Part shown: one piece after another, positions 44,674 through 52,587 of the stretch
Layout of the letters: every line of letters starts with the position of its first letter
Numbering within the stretch: position 1 is the first letter of the stretch
Source: a virus
Reading direction: 5' to 3' (one strand)
Virus record (IMG/VR): IMGVR_UViG_3300018424_003353
Coordinates: 1-64,000 of that record
Length of the DNA stretch: 64,000 nt
The notes under the pieces: generated by a model
Told to the model about the DNA's origin: nothing
What the model saw: only the letters and a program-made list of their open reading frames with translations
Databases searched by the model: none
Made by a program: the position numbers and the translations under genes

Positions 44674-45473
44674 TCTACGCCCTTAACTTTATTAAATGAT
44701 TTTAAGTATTCTATATCTATACCATTTACAGCTAAGTCTGCAACAGGAATCATACCTAAATTTATATTCTTAAATGTAAAAGATTGTAATTTAAGCCAAA
44801 GTTTTATATATGCTTTTCTTATAGCATACAACCAATAAGGAATAGTAGGACCAAACTTAACCATAAAATCTGCACTATAATATTCTTGTGGTCTAACACC
44901 TTGTGCTATGCTGTCTTTGTCTTTAAAAACATCTAATACAGTTTTACCTACTTGACAGTAGTTAATATAAACAGTACCATGTGTCCATCTAAATGTAAAG
45001 TGCTTCATATCTTCTTCTGTTAGATTTATTATAGGTCTGTCTTTGAATGTAACAACTACAGTAGGATGATTTTTTGTTCTAAGTTCTGCTTCTAGTTTGT
45101 GTATTAGTACATTAAATCGCTCAACTGCTTCTTGTGCTTCACTAGGTGCAGTATTAAACCACTCTGTTCCTTTATCTACTTCGCCGCGTAGGTCTTCAAA
45201 GAACTTGTGTAAGTAGTTTAAATCTCCTTGCATATCAGTGCTTGCACTACTAATATATCGATCAATACAAACTCCATGTTGATTTATTTTAGTAATACAC
45301 TCATTAAGTTCTGGAATAAGATTTTGTGTACCCCAATTAGTAAATCTATCTGTTTCGTAAAGCTCGTAATTTTTCAACAGTTCCTCAAACCATTTTTTAG
45401 CAATGCTAGTATTTCTTACAGTGAAAGGTATACTAACATTTTCCTTGTCATTTGTCAATACCAAATTAAACAT
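44661..45473 (-). CDS. Unknown protein inside radical SAM operon (270 aa)
   Basis: The start is set at the ATG at 45473, overlapping the stop of the radical SAM gene before it; a longer frame from 45515 is a shadow. There is no cysteine cluster, no signal peptide and no recognised motif. Visible features are SIPFTVRNTSIAKKWFEELL at the N-terminus, a helical middle with EAVERFNVLIHKLEAEL, and HFTFRWTHGTVYINYCQVG. It overlaps radical SAM genes at both ends. A role as substrate carrier, scaffold or partner of the flanking enzymes is possible but unproven. Confidence 0.6.
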   Translation of the reverse strand: MFNLVLTNDKENVSIPFTVRNTSIAKKWFEELLKNYELYETDRFTNWGTQNLIPELNECITKINQHGVCIDRYISSASTDMQGDLNYLHKFFEDLRGEVDKGTEWFNTAPSEAQEAVERFNVLIHKLEAELRTKNHPTVVVTFKDRPIINLTEEDMKHFTFRWTHGTVYINYCQVGKTVLDVFKDKDSIAQGVRPQEYYSADFMVKFGPTIPYWLYAIRKAYIKLWLKLQSFTFKNINLGMIPVADLAVNGIDIEYLKSFNKVKGVECIQ

Positions 45474-46734
45474 ATGGAGCAAACTCCGGATTAGTAGCAA
45501 GAAAATCCTGTCCACGAGTTGCGTCTAAACGTTTATTAAATTCAATACAGTCAGCCCAGTGTGTGTCGTGCATATCTTTTGCTTCTAAGAAGTTTATGTT
45601 GTCTTGTATTTGTTGTAGAGTAACTTGTTTTACAATATCGTGTTCTTTTACAAGTTTGTATTCAAGCACCTTATGCTTCATTTGCTCAAGGCGATTAACT
45701 ATACCTGTCTTTAATAACTTTGGTAGTACTTGTGCAGAAAGTGCCATTGGATAGTTTACACGATGCGAGTAAAATATAATGCCCATTTCTTCTAAAAAGT
45801 ATTCTATTACTTTGTCAATCTGCATAATGTTATTTGCTTGTACAGTAAACGCACCAACTACACGACTTACATTAGGAAATGATTTAAAAACTTTTACGTT
45901 TTCTTCTATTTCGCTAAACTTGCCATTGCCTCTAATATATTCGTAGACATCGTGTATGCCGTCTATGCTTACATTTACAGCAATGCTTTTAAACTTAGGC
46001 CAATAGTCGTGTATAGTACGTCCGCCTTTAATGCCTAGTGTAGTTCCGTTTGTAGCATACTTTAATTCTATTTGATGACCATACTCTGCAAGTTTGTCTA
46101 GTATCTTGTAATGATATGGATCCATTAGAGGTTCGCCACCGGCAAACTCTACTCTACGGAAGTACGGTAATAGTTTTTCAAAACTTGTCCACCAATTGTC
46201 ACTATTGTCAAACAGACCAATATATTGACCTGGAACATCAACTAATTTTTGAACAGTAGGTACAAGATAGTTTTCTTCCTTTTCATAAAATTCTGTAACT
46301 TGATCCCAATCTTTCCAACTTGTGCTGTCCAAAGGATTGCACATACGACACTTCAAATTACATAAATTATTGAGTTTGATTTCCATTGTAGGAAGCTCAA
46401 ATGGCATGCTATAATCTTCGTTTAAAGCGTCTAGTGCATCAGGGTATAAGTTGACCCTTGCTTCTGGTATAACACCCGCTGTATGACGCTGTCGTAAGCT
46501 CTGTACACCCTGATCTTCAAGGTCAAAGCACGGTTTGCATACATCTGGACGCTCGTTATTGAGAACTTGTTTTCGAACAAGTTTCATTGCATCCGAATTC
46601 CATGCTTCTTCTAAACTTTGATTTTGGATCCATGCAATTGGCTGACTGCGACAGCACACTTTAATTGCACCATCTTCTCTAGTTGCCAATCCAGTAAATG
46701 GATGCATACAAAATGTACAACTATTTGATTTCAT
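45466..46734 (-). CDS. Radical SAM protein with N-terminal SPASM/twitch-like module (type 2, copy J)
   Basis: This 422-aa paralogue of the gene at 38107 has N-terminal cysteines C9, C27, C28, C66 and C69 (FCMHPFTGL, KVCCRSQ, DVCKPCF) with AWNSDAMKLVRKQVL between them. The radical SAM site is C125-x3-C129-x2-C132 (NLCNLKCRMCNP) and FAGGEPLM follows. The first interval (18 residues) and the CC pair match copy D exactly. It is the first gene of the minus-strand run; no clear ribosome site precedes its ATG. Confidence 0.84.
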   Translation of the reverse strand: MKSNSCTFCMHPFTGLATREDGAIKVCCRSQPIAWIQNQSLEEAWNSDAMKLVRKQVLNNERPDVCKPCFDLEDQGVQSLRQRHTAGVIPEARVNLYPDALDALNEDYSMPFELPTMEIKLNNLCNLKCRMCNPLDSTSWKDWDQVTEFYEKEENYLVPTVQKLVDVPGQYIGLFDNSDNWWTSFEKLLPYFRRVEFAGGEPLMDPYHYKILDKLAEYGHQIELKYATNGTTLGIKGGRTIHDYWPKFKSIAVNVSIDGIHDVYEYIRGNGKFSEIEENVKVFKSFPNVSRVVGAFTVQANNIMQIDKVIEYFLEEMGIIFYSHRVNYPMALSAQVLPKLLKTGIVNRLEQMKHKVLEYKLVKEHDIVKQVTLQQIQDNINFLEAKDMHDTHWADCIEFNKRLDATRGQDFLATNPEFAPYV

Positions 46735-46788
46735 ATCAATATTTACCGTAATTAAACTAGCAGTTTATTAGAAGCGATAAGTACTACT

Positions 46789-47454
46789 ATGTTAACAAAA
46801 ACAGGTATATTAGTAGATACAGATAAAATTATTGACTGTTTGCCAACAATGGACGTAGGCAAGCACGAGTTATCAACGCCAACTGGAGACTTCTTTTACG
46901 ATCCTTGGCAACTAAAACCAGAATATGTTGGAACAGAACTAGAAGTATTGTTTAACAGATTAGAACGTCCGGGGCAAGTTAGAGTAAATGTACTAAAAGA
47001 AGGACATTGTTATCAACAGCATTCTGATATAGATGATAGATATCATTTGTCATTAGATGGTGTAGAGTGTTACCTAATAGATCTTAGCAACGGACAAATG
47101 TTTCCAACAACCAAAGACCATCACGTATATGAAATGGATGCTGGCCGTTTACACAGTGCAGCAAACTTTGGTTATTATCCAAGATGCCAACTTGTAATAC
47201 GCAAATTATTACAGCGTAATAAATTATCCAATCCTGTTAGTGTTGCATTAAAAGCAACACCTGTACCTAGATTGCGTTACAACTTTGATCAAACATTTAG
47301 TGTATGGCTCAACAAGTCAAACAAATTAGGAACTATCAGCAACTTTAATAAACGCAGTGAAACACATATAAGTTTTGATATAGAGTCTGCTAATCTTAAT
47401 GAAGTAGAACAACTTGTTGATCAAAGTGGATTACCTATTGAGATTATTTTATGA
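46789..47454 (+). CDS. Aspartyl/asparaginyl beta-hydroxylase-like oxygenase (221 aa)
   Basis: The core shows an iron-binding set H78-x-D80 (QQHSDIDDRYHL) and H122 (GRLHSAANFG), with R132 in the place of the 2-oxoglutarate contact. The spacing and the R-Y-H-L motif fit the aspartyl/asparaginyl hydroxylase fold. Such enzymes hydroxylate protein or small-molecule substrates using Fe(II), oxygen and 2-oxoglutarate. The last 75 residues form an extra domain of unknown type. It is the first of four plus-strand genes with ATGA or TAATG overlaps or a one-base gap. Confidence 0.68.
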   Translation: MLTKTGILVDTDKIIDCLPTMDVGKHELSTPTGDFFYDPWQLKPEYVGTELEVLFNRLERPGQVRVNVLKEGHCYQQHSDIDDRYHLSLDGVECYLIDLSNGQMFPTTKDHHVYEMDAGRLHSAANFGYYPRCQLVIRKLLQRNKLSNPVSVALKATPVPRLRYNFDQTFSVWLNKSNKLGTISNFNKRSETHISFDIESANLNEVEQLVDQSGLPIEIIL

Positions 47455-47993
47455 AAACTTTAGAAAAATATCATAACGGAGTGCTTGGTCCTGTAAGTGC
47501 TTTGTATGAAGCACGATACAATGACTATTGTATGTTTATACAGTTTAAAGATAAATTTTGGTTTGACAGAGAAATGCAATATTACAATGAACTCAAAGGC
47601 AAACCTTACTGTTATAAAATGTTAGAAGTTGACAAGTCGCAGTTACTAATATCTTATGGTTATCAAAAAAATCTAAATCATTTGATTTATGAAAATGCTT
47701 CAATAGAATTTGACTACAAACAAGAAGTTAGAAAAATATTAGACGATTTAGAACAACAAGGTATAAAAAAGATTAATGTATATCCACACACATTTTTTGT
47801 AGAAGACGGCCAATTAAAAATATCAGACTTATACGGATGCACTACAAAGTTTACACTAATACCGCAAGAAATGTTAGGTAACATAATAAATGATGAACAA
47901 AGATTTAAATTTATAGACGGATATCTTGATTGTGAAGCATCGTATGATTATACAATTAAAAACAGTACAAACTATTGGCCGGAGGAGATTTAA
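47451..47993 (+). CDS. Minimal kinase-like protein (180 aa)
   Basis: The protein has EARYNDYCMFIQFKDKFWFDREMQYYNELKG-type strands and an E-containing helix followed by INVYPHTFFVEDGQLKISDLYG. This last part looks like the catalytic loop and D-F-G region of phosphotransferase/APH or LPS-kinase folds (H..N-like, then K-I-S-D). It is shorter than usual and no glycine-rich loop is seen, so it may be a pseudokinase. The gene at 50449 has a comparable YSMHPSSYFVVDGKLKSINY segment. It overlaps both neighbours. Confidence 0.5.
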   Translation: MKTLEKYHNGVLGPVSALYEARYNDYCMFIQFKDKFWFDREMQYYNELKGKPYCYKMLEVDKSQLLISYGYQKNLNHLIYENASIEFDYKQEVRKILDDLEQQGIKKINVYPHTFFVEDGQLKISDLYGCTTKFTLIPQEMLGNIINDEQRFKFIDGYLDCEASYDYTIKNSTNYWPEEI

Positions 47994-48538
47994 TGGCAGA
48001 GTTTATTGGAATATGTGACACAATAGACTGGCAAGGATTGCTAGAAAAATTAATGCAAGAAGAAGCAGGCTATGTAGGACCTAGACACGATGTAGGCATG
48101 GATGTGCCTGGCATTGAAGAAGTGGGCGGTCCTTTACGTGCAGCAGGATACAAAATGGACCACGAAGGTGGCAATATGCGTTGGGATATGCTGTTACCAG
48201 GCGAACAGTTTGACCAATCTATTGCAGATAAGTTCTGTGAGTTTGTAGGCATGGACAGTTATATTAATTGTTGGATTAGTCGTGTAAAGCCAGGCGATGT
48301 TGCACCTTGGCATTGGGACGTTACAGATGATGAAAAAACACTTGAAGCAGGTAAACCCCTGCAACGTTATCATTGTCATGTGAGCGGACCTGAAGATGGT
48401 CATACACTTATTGTAGGCGATACTTGTTTGTACAAACAACCACAAGGTGCAGTATGGAAGTGGCCTGATCGTAAAAGTTGGCATGCTGGTGCAAATGCAG
48501 GACTAGTGCCTAAGTATCTGTTTAACATTTGGGGATAA
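47993..48538 (+). CDS. Cupin-fold Fe(II) oxygenase-like protein (181 aa)
   Basis: I chose the ATG at 47993, which overlaps the preceding stop (TAATG) and follows GGAGGAG. Iron ligands are visible as H107-x-D109 (PWHWDVTDD) and H164 (SWHAGANAG). The 2-oxoglutarate arginine position has K174 in LVPKYLFNIW. The layout matches small phage oxygenases of the Fe(II)/2OG group. The K for R change means co-substrate use is unsure. Next gene follows after one base. Confidence 0.62.
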   Translation: MAEFIGICDTIDWQGLLEKLMQEEAGYVGPRHDVGMDVPGIEEVGGPLRAAGYKMDHEGGNMRWDMLLPGEQFDQSIADKFCEFVGMDSYINCWISRVKPGDVAPWHWDVTDDEKTLEAGKPLQRYHCHVSGPEDGHTLIVGDTCLYKQPQGAVWKWPDRKSWHAGANAGLVPKYLFNIWG

Positions 48539-48539
48539 T

Positions 48540-49127
48540 ATGAAAGCAATAATAACTGGAGCAAGTTCCGACATAGGAAAACTTATAGTAGATCATTTTG
48601 ATTTTGATTGGGTTCCTGTTGATAGAACACACGGTATTACTTTGCCAGATGATGCTGACATGATAAAAGAAGCAATAAGACATAGTGATTTATTTTTTAA
48701 CATTGCACAGTTTGATACAATACAATCTGATTTGTTAGCAATGGTTTGGAATGTTTGGAATATGCAAGAAAACAAAACTCCTAAAAAAATTATTAGTTTT
48801 GGTAGTATAGTTACAGAAATGTCCATGCAAACTATTTTAGATCTTAATGACTTTGATTATTTTAATAGAGCTAGAGAAAAGAGTGGATATATTGCAGAAA
48901 AACTTTTGTTAAACAAAACACACGATGAGTACAAAAATCTTCATCTTACAGGATATAACAAAGGCTACGCTTTACCTCAAAGCATACTAATTAAACTTGG
49001 AAATGTTCTTTACAAAGAACTAAGAAGTCACGAACCATACACAACAGCTGAACAACTACTTAATGCTATTGATTATGTTGTTAACAATGAAACGTATATT
49101 AGTGATTTAGAGTTACGCTGGAATTAA
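48540..49127 (+). CDS. Short-chain dehydrogenase/reductase-like protein (195 aa)
   Basis: The nucleotide-binding start is MKAIITGASSDIGKLIVDHF with T-G-A-S-S-D-I-G. A catalytic-type set is present as S89 (SFGSIVTE) and Y117-x3-K121 (SGYIAEKLL). At 195 aa it is shorter than the 250-aa family average, mostly by loss of the middle and C-terminal helices. It could reduce or oxidise a sugar or another intermediate in the pathway. Its last four bases overlap the end of the convergent oxygenase gene. Confidence 0.7.
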   Translation: MKAIITGASSDIGKLIVDHFDFDWVPVDRTHGITLPDDADMIKEAIRHSDLFFNIAQFDTIQSDLLAMVWNVWNMQENKTPKKIISFGSIVTEMSMQTILDLNDFDYFNRAREKSGYIAEKLLLNKTHDEYKNLHLTGYNKGYALPQSILIKLGNVLYKELRSHEPYTTAEQLLNAIDYVVNNETYISDLELRWN

Positions 49128-49618
49128 ACAAACTCAGTAACTTGTAAAACAAATCTTGGTGTAAATCCTATATTAGCAGCACCGTGATTATCTTGTGCAA
49201 CATCATATACAAAAACATCACCAGCACGATAGTTTGTTATTAGCTCGTCTTTGATAATAAACACATGGCCTGCTTCATAGTCCTGTAATGGCATCCAATA
49301 GCGTTTACAATTATTTTTTAGTGTTGGGGGATCTTCGTGCATAGGCATAATATCCCCAGGCATCATTTTTGTAATCCACCAATGAATTTTTCCTGTACAC
49401 CATGGAGGTGTTATTTGCATAGGAATATCTTGAGATTCAAATATGTGCCAGTAAGTTGCTGTTAAATCATATCCAGCATTTACACCATGATTGTAAGTTT
49501 CGTATTCGTCTAAAGAATGTTTGGGTATGTTATTAGGTCTTGGTTGCCCTTTGTTAGACAACAAATAATCTATTAATCCGTTAGGAATAATGTCTATGTA
49601 ATTTCCAACATAATGCAT
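49124..49618 (-). CDS. Fe(II)/2OG oxygenase-like protein (164 aa)
   Basis: A small oxygenase of the type common in marine phages: H94-E-D96 (MPMHEDPP), H145 (DNHGAANIG) and R155 (FTPRFVLQV) give the iron triad and the 2-oxoglutarate arginine, with YRAGDVFVYD before H145. The start shares a base with the stop of the upstream gene. Substrates of these phage enzymes are generally unknown; the island context suggests tailoring of the same product handled by the radical SAM proteins. Confidence 0.7.
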   Translation of the reverse strand: MHYVGNYIDIIPNGLIDYLLSNKGQPRPNNIPKHSLDEYETYNHGVNAGYDLTATYWHIFESQDIPMQITPPWCTGKIHWWITKMMPGDIMPMHEDPPTLKNNCKRYWMPLQDYEAGHVFIIKDELITNYRAGDVFVYDVAQDNHGAANIGFTPRFVLQVTEFV

Positions 49619-50427
49619 TAGTAACTCTCTAGATGACTAATACCTAGTACTTTTCTAAACTCAGGAGTAAAAGTACAGTCAACACGTAGTCCGTATTCAA
49701 CTTCATTTGAATGTTCACCACCATGCCAGTCTTGATCGTTCCAAAACGCAGCATTAGAATTTATGTAGTGTTTGTTTTGTGTTTCTGGATCCCATATATA
49801 GAATCCACGTTTTGTACGATAGCGAATGTGTATAAACTCGTTAGTGTGATTGCTGTATCCTTGATCGTTACCGTTCTTGCCATCTAAGTCTCTGTGTTCA
49901 AAAGCATGTCCATTATGGTCACAGTGAAAGAATATAACACGACCTATACGATCAATTATATTTTCAGTAACTAAGTTTTCAACCCACTTAACAACACCTG
50001 GAAAGTATTGCTGTTCTTCTGTAGGTTTACGTTCTGCATTGCGTTCATCCCAGGAACCTTCTTCCCAAAGGAAGTAATAAATGTAAGGGTCATTTGCACC
50101 CATTGCTCCTTTGAGATAGCGTGTAAATGTGTTACGTTGTTTGTAGTCTTTAAAATCTGTAGGAAATATTTCACTTCCTTGTACACGAATAGGATGATCT
50201 TCTGGAAGTGCTTGATACTCTGCAAATGCTTGATATATAGGTTTCCAGTTTAAAATGTAGCTCATGTCGTCAAATTTAAAACCCGGCGACATCCATGTTC
50301 CTTCTTTTGCATACTCACGTGCAAGTGCAAACCCTTTACATATTTCAGGGTGCAGGTCTCTAAATCCTTTTATATCTAAGTAAGGATCTAAATCTATATA
50401 GGGTTTCCCACCAATTCCTCTTATCAT
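49618..50427 (-). CDS. Larger Fe(II)/2OG oxygenase-like protein (269 aa)
   Basis: A triad H178-R-D180 (AFEHRDLDG) and H235 (QDWHGGEHS) with R248 (YGLRVDCTF) in a beta-rich C-terminal half supports an iron oxygenase fold. IHIRYRTKRGFYIWDPET lies between the ligands. The N-terminal half (about 150 residues) has no recognised motif. It is translated first in a two-gene operon with the smaller oxygenase. An inverted repeat sits directly upstream of its ATG. Confidence 0.62.
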   Translation of the reverse strand: MIRGIGGKPYIDLDPYLDIKGFRDLHPEICKGFALAREYAKEGTWMSPGFKFDDMSYILNWKPIYQAFAEYQALPEDHPIRVQGSEIFPTDFKDYKQRNTFTRYLKGAMGANDPYIYYFLWEEGSWDERNAERKPTEEQQYFPGVVKWVENLVTENIIDRIGRVIFFHCDHNGHAFEHRDLDGKNGNDQGYSNHTNEFIHIRYRTKRGFYIWDPETQNKHYINSNAAFWNDQDWHGGEHSNEVEYGLRVDCTFTPEFRKVLGISHLESY

Positions 50428-50431
50428 GTTA

Positions 50432-50450
50432 ATACTTATCAGGTAAGTAT
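50432..50450. promoter_or_regulatory. Inverted repeat in a divergent gap
   Basis: ATACTTA (50432-50438) and TAAGTAT (50444-50450) form a perfect seven-base inverted repeat with a five-base centre. It fills the 21-base gap between two divergent genes and overlaps the first two bases of the plus-strand ATG at 50449. It could be an operator or the core of paired promoters (GATAAGTA on minus, GGTAAGTA on plus). Confidence 0.4.
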
Positions 50451-51159
50451 GTATATGAACAACGAGTTTGAATACTATTATAACAATGTACCGGGCAAAG
50501 GCTTGTGCAGAAACAACTTAATCTACACAAGTCTTATGAATGATGAACAAACAGTGTTTTGTCAATGGTACCACAATGATAGCGAATACCATAAAGGTAA
50601 AAATGAAGTAGTTGATCCTGCAAAGATGGACGAGAAGTGGAGACGCGAAGTTAGCTTCTTAAAACGTATGCAAGAAAACTATCCACAACACGTACCTGAA
50701 ATACTTGATATAGATTATACTGAAAAGAAAATAATGCTTCGTGTTGAAGGTCCAGATTTTTGGGAACAGGCAGGCTGCTTAGAAGAAAACTACAACAGCG
50801 TTCTTCCAGACTGGAAAGAGCAGATGCTTGAAATAACACAGGCACACAAAGACTTAGGCATATACAAATACAGTATGCATCCTAGCAGTTACTTTGTAGT
50901 AGACGGCAAGCTCAAAAGTATTAACTATTTCTTTGCTTATGATGAGCGTGAACCAGGCATAACAGTGCGTAGTGTACTAAGCCATATAAGTGAAGATAGA
51001 CGCAAAGAGCTATTGCCTAAGATGGAATCTATGGGCATAGAACTAGATAAAATTGCTGATTTGCATATGCTACAGCACCTTTGCTTTGCTAGTTTTAGTA
51101 ATAATTACCCTGCAGACTTTATACAAAAATCCAAAGAAATATACCAAGATATGGTATAA
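50449..51159 (+). CDS. Kinase-like protein (236 aa)
   Basis: The N-terminal half shows CQWYHNDSEYHKGKNEV, EKWRREVSFLKRMQENYP and VPEILDIDY, an arrangement like the kinase N-lobe with an E in the helix. The next part has ITQAHKDLGIYKYSMHPSSYFVVDGKLKSINYFFAYDE, which parallels a catalytic loop but with N and DFG replaced. It is related in this part to the gene at 47451. Start could be 50449 or 50455. A bidirectional terminator follows the gene. Confidence 0.5.
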   Translation: MYMNNEFEYYYNNVPGKGLCRNNLIYTSLMNDEQTVFCQWYHNDSEYHKGKNEVVDPAKMDEKWRREVSFLKRMQENYPQHVPEILDIDYTEKKIMLRVEGPDFWEQAGCLEENYNSVLPDWKEQMLEITQAHKDLGIYKYSMHPSSYFVVDGKLKSINYFFAYDEREPGITVRSVLSHISEDRRKELLPKMESMGIELDKIADLHMLQHLCFASFSNNYPADFIQKSKEIYQDMV

Positions 51160-51199
51160 AAGAACCATTAAATCGTAAACCACGCTTTAACCACAAAAA

Positions 51200-51230
51200 A
51201 ACCGCATTAAAACCTAAGTTAAATGCGGTT
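51200..51230. terminator. Intrinsic terminator between convergent genes
   Basis: AACCGCATT (51200-51208) pairs perfectly with AATGCGGTT (51222-51230) around a 13-base loop. On the minus strand the stem is followed by a run of T (complement of A at 51195-51199), so it terminates the minus-strand operon ending at 51248. It may also stop plus-strand transcription after 51159. Confidence 0.8.
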
Positions 51231-51247
51231 CTTATAAAAACGTATTA

Positions 51248-51469
51248 TTATGCACTGAGCAGTGCTGTGATACCATTCCTAACTTCTCTAAACTTTTTAG
51301 ACGCTGTAACAATGTATATAGAGTCTGACTCTACATTTTTAACAAATAATGCATGTTCAGTGTCGTTAGAATATACATGAGTTAGTAGTGTTATGCCCTC
51401 TGGATTAGGGTTCATAATAGCAACGATTTCGTTGTTTTCGATGTTGTATACGCCTACATTTAAATTCAT
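51248..51469 (-). CDS. Small unknown protein (73 aa)
   Basis: This 73-aa protein (MNLNVGVYNIENNEIVAIMN, ending GITALLSA) has alternating beta-strand pattern and no known motif. A GAGGTAAAATAAA ribosome region precedes its ATG and only one base separates it from the upstream stop. It is the last gene before the terminator at 51200. Function unknown. Confidence 0.6.
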   Translation of the reverse strand: MNLNVGVYNIENNEIVAIMNPNPEGITLLTHVYSNDTEHALFVKNVESDSIYIVTASKKFREVRNGITALLSA

Positions 51470-51470
51470 T

Positions 51471-52232
51471 TTATTTTACCTCAAAAACATCAGAGTTAAG
51501 ATCGTCTGTGTATCTATTTACTAATTGTCTATCTGAATACAGTTGGGGATTTAAAATTATGTGATCACCAAATATATCTACACCATGTAAGCTATGGTTT
51601 GGCAACCAAAAACACATGTATTTTGCATAATCAGAAGCACCTGTGCCTAGCACATATCTGTTTGTATAAGATAATGGTGACTGCCAATATACTTCCATGT
51701 TGTCATTTACATAAAATGATTGATAGTTAAACTTATGATCAGGCCATACTTTCATGCCCATTGGTTGATCTGCTAAAGTATTTAAAAACTTTACAGTGTT
51801 TGCAGCATAGGTATTAAATAACGCATCATTATTTTTTGCTTGTGTGCAAATAGCACCCCATACGTTGTAACAACCTGCATAGGGTTTTGCCCATACATCA
51901 TACATCCATAGTTTGCCGTCAATTTCAACTTCTTCGTGGGTTTCATTTGTTGCAACAGTAATACCGTTTGAACGCATAACAGTTCTAAATTGATTATGCA
52001 TATCAATTGTAGTATTTAAACCTAAATCGTTTAGGGTGTAATAATGTGTAGGAGTATGGTACTCAACTATTGTACCTTCTTGATTATTTCTATAGTTTCG
52101 ACGTTCAACATTCCAGTATGTTTCACCTGGAGGGCTGAATGCTACTAGAGTATCGCGATCTACGTTATAATGTGCCGCACGATTCTTTTCTAGTTTATTT
52201 GTTATTAAATCATGTAGTTCTGTTGCTTGCAT
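51471..52232 (-). CDS. Unknown protein (253 aa), probably late-expressed
   Basis: The protein has MQATELHDLITNKLEKNRAA, then many aromatic residues (WNVERRNYRNN, YHTPTHYYTLNDLG, MYDVWAKPYAGCYNVWG, FWLPNHSLHGVDIFGDH). No catalytic or membrane motif is recognised. A GATAAATA octamer 24 bases before the ATG suggests late transcription, in line with a virion or assembly role, but that is inference. Confidence 0.6.
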   Translation of the reverse strand: MQATELHDLITNKLEKNRAAHYNVDRDTLVAFSPPGETYWNVERRNYRNNQEGTIVEYHTPTHYYTLNDLGLNTTIDMHNQFRTVMRSNGITVATNETHEEVEIDGKLWMYDVWAKPYAGCYNVWGAICTQAKNNDALFNTYAANTVKFLNTLADQPMGMKVWPDHKFNYQSFYVNDNMEVYWQSPLSYTNRYVLGTGASDYAKYMCFWLPNHSLHGVDIFGDHIILNPQLYSDRQLVNRYTDDLNSDVFEVK

Positions 52233-52256
52233 GAATATTTCCCATCCTATATAGTA

Positions 52257-52264
52257 TATTTATC
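52257..52264 (-). promoter_or_regulatory. Candidate late promoter GATAAATA (minus strand)
   Basis: GATAAATA, one mismatch from the T4 late consensus, lies in the short gap upstream of the 253-aa gene, 24 bases before its ATG. An identical GGATAAATATA context occurs at 59818-59828, also just upstream of a gene, which strengthens both calls. Confidence 0.5.
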
Positions 52265-52269
52265 CAGAA

Positions 52270-52587
52270 CTATTTCTTTTTAAACTTACCCTTCATAAAC
52301 TTACGGGTGTTCTTAATCATGTCTCGTTTTACTCGTTGAGTATGTACTCTAAAGTCTATTGAAGCTATTTGATCTTCGTATTCTTCTAGCATTTCTGCTA
52401 CAACTTGTTCAGCCGTAGCACCGTCCTCTAAGAGTTCCTTAGAGTCCATTTGTATTTCCCATACTTCTTGATCGGTAAACGTAACACGAATAGACTGGAG
52501 GTACTCAGCGGGAATAGCTTTTATGCTAATATCGCCAAATACCTCCGGCCAGCTTGCAATCACGTCGTTAGGTAGTTTTCTTGCCAA
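52270..52587 (-). CDS. Conserved phage hypothetical (105 aa), TTG start
   Basis: I start this at TTG 52587, giving (M)ARKLPNDVIASWPEVFGDIS, a beginning I recognise from memory in proteins of cyanophage-like myoviruses. The longer ATG-initiated frame from 52659 would add 24 residues that only mirror the upstream gene. The rest has IPAEYLQSIRVTFTDQEVWE and ends in a lysine-rich helix (MKGKFKKK). The overlap with the upstream gene is 20 bases. Function unknown; a DNA- or assembly-related role is possible from the basic tail. Confidence 0.65.
   Translation of the reverse strand: MARKLPNDVIASWPEVFGDISIKAIPAEYLQSIRVTFTDQEVWEIQMDSKELLEDGATAEQVVAEMLEEYEDQIASIDFRVHTQRVKRDMIKNTRKFMKGKFKKK

Noticed and set aside
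46776-46783. GATAAGTA as a late promoter for the gene at 46789
   Set aside because: It is only five bases from the ATG, which leaves no room for a normal transcript leader.
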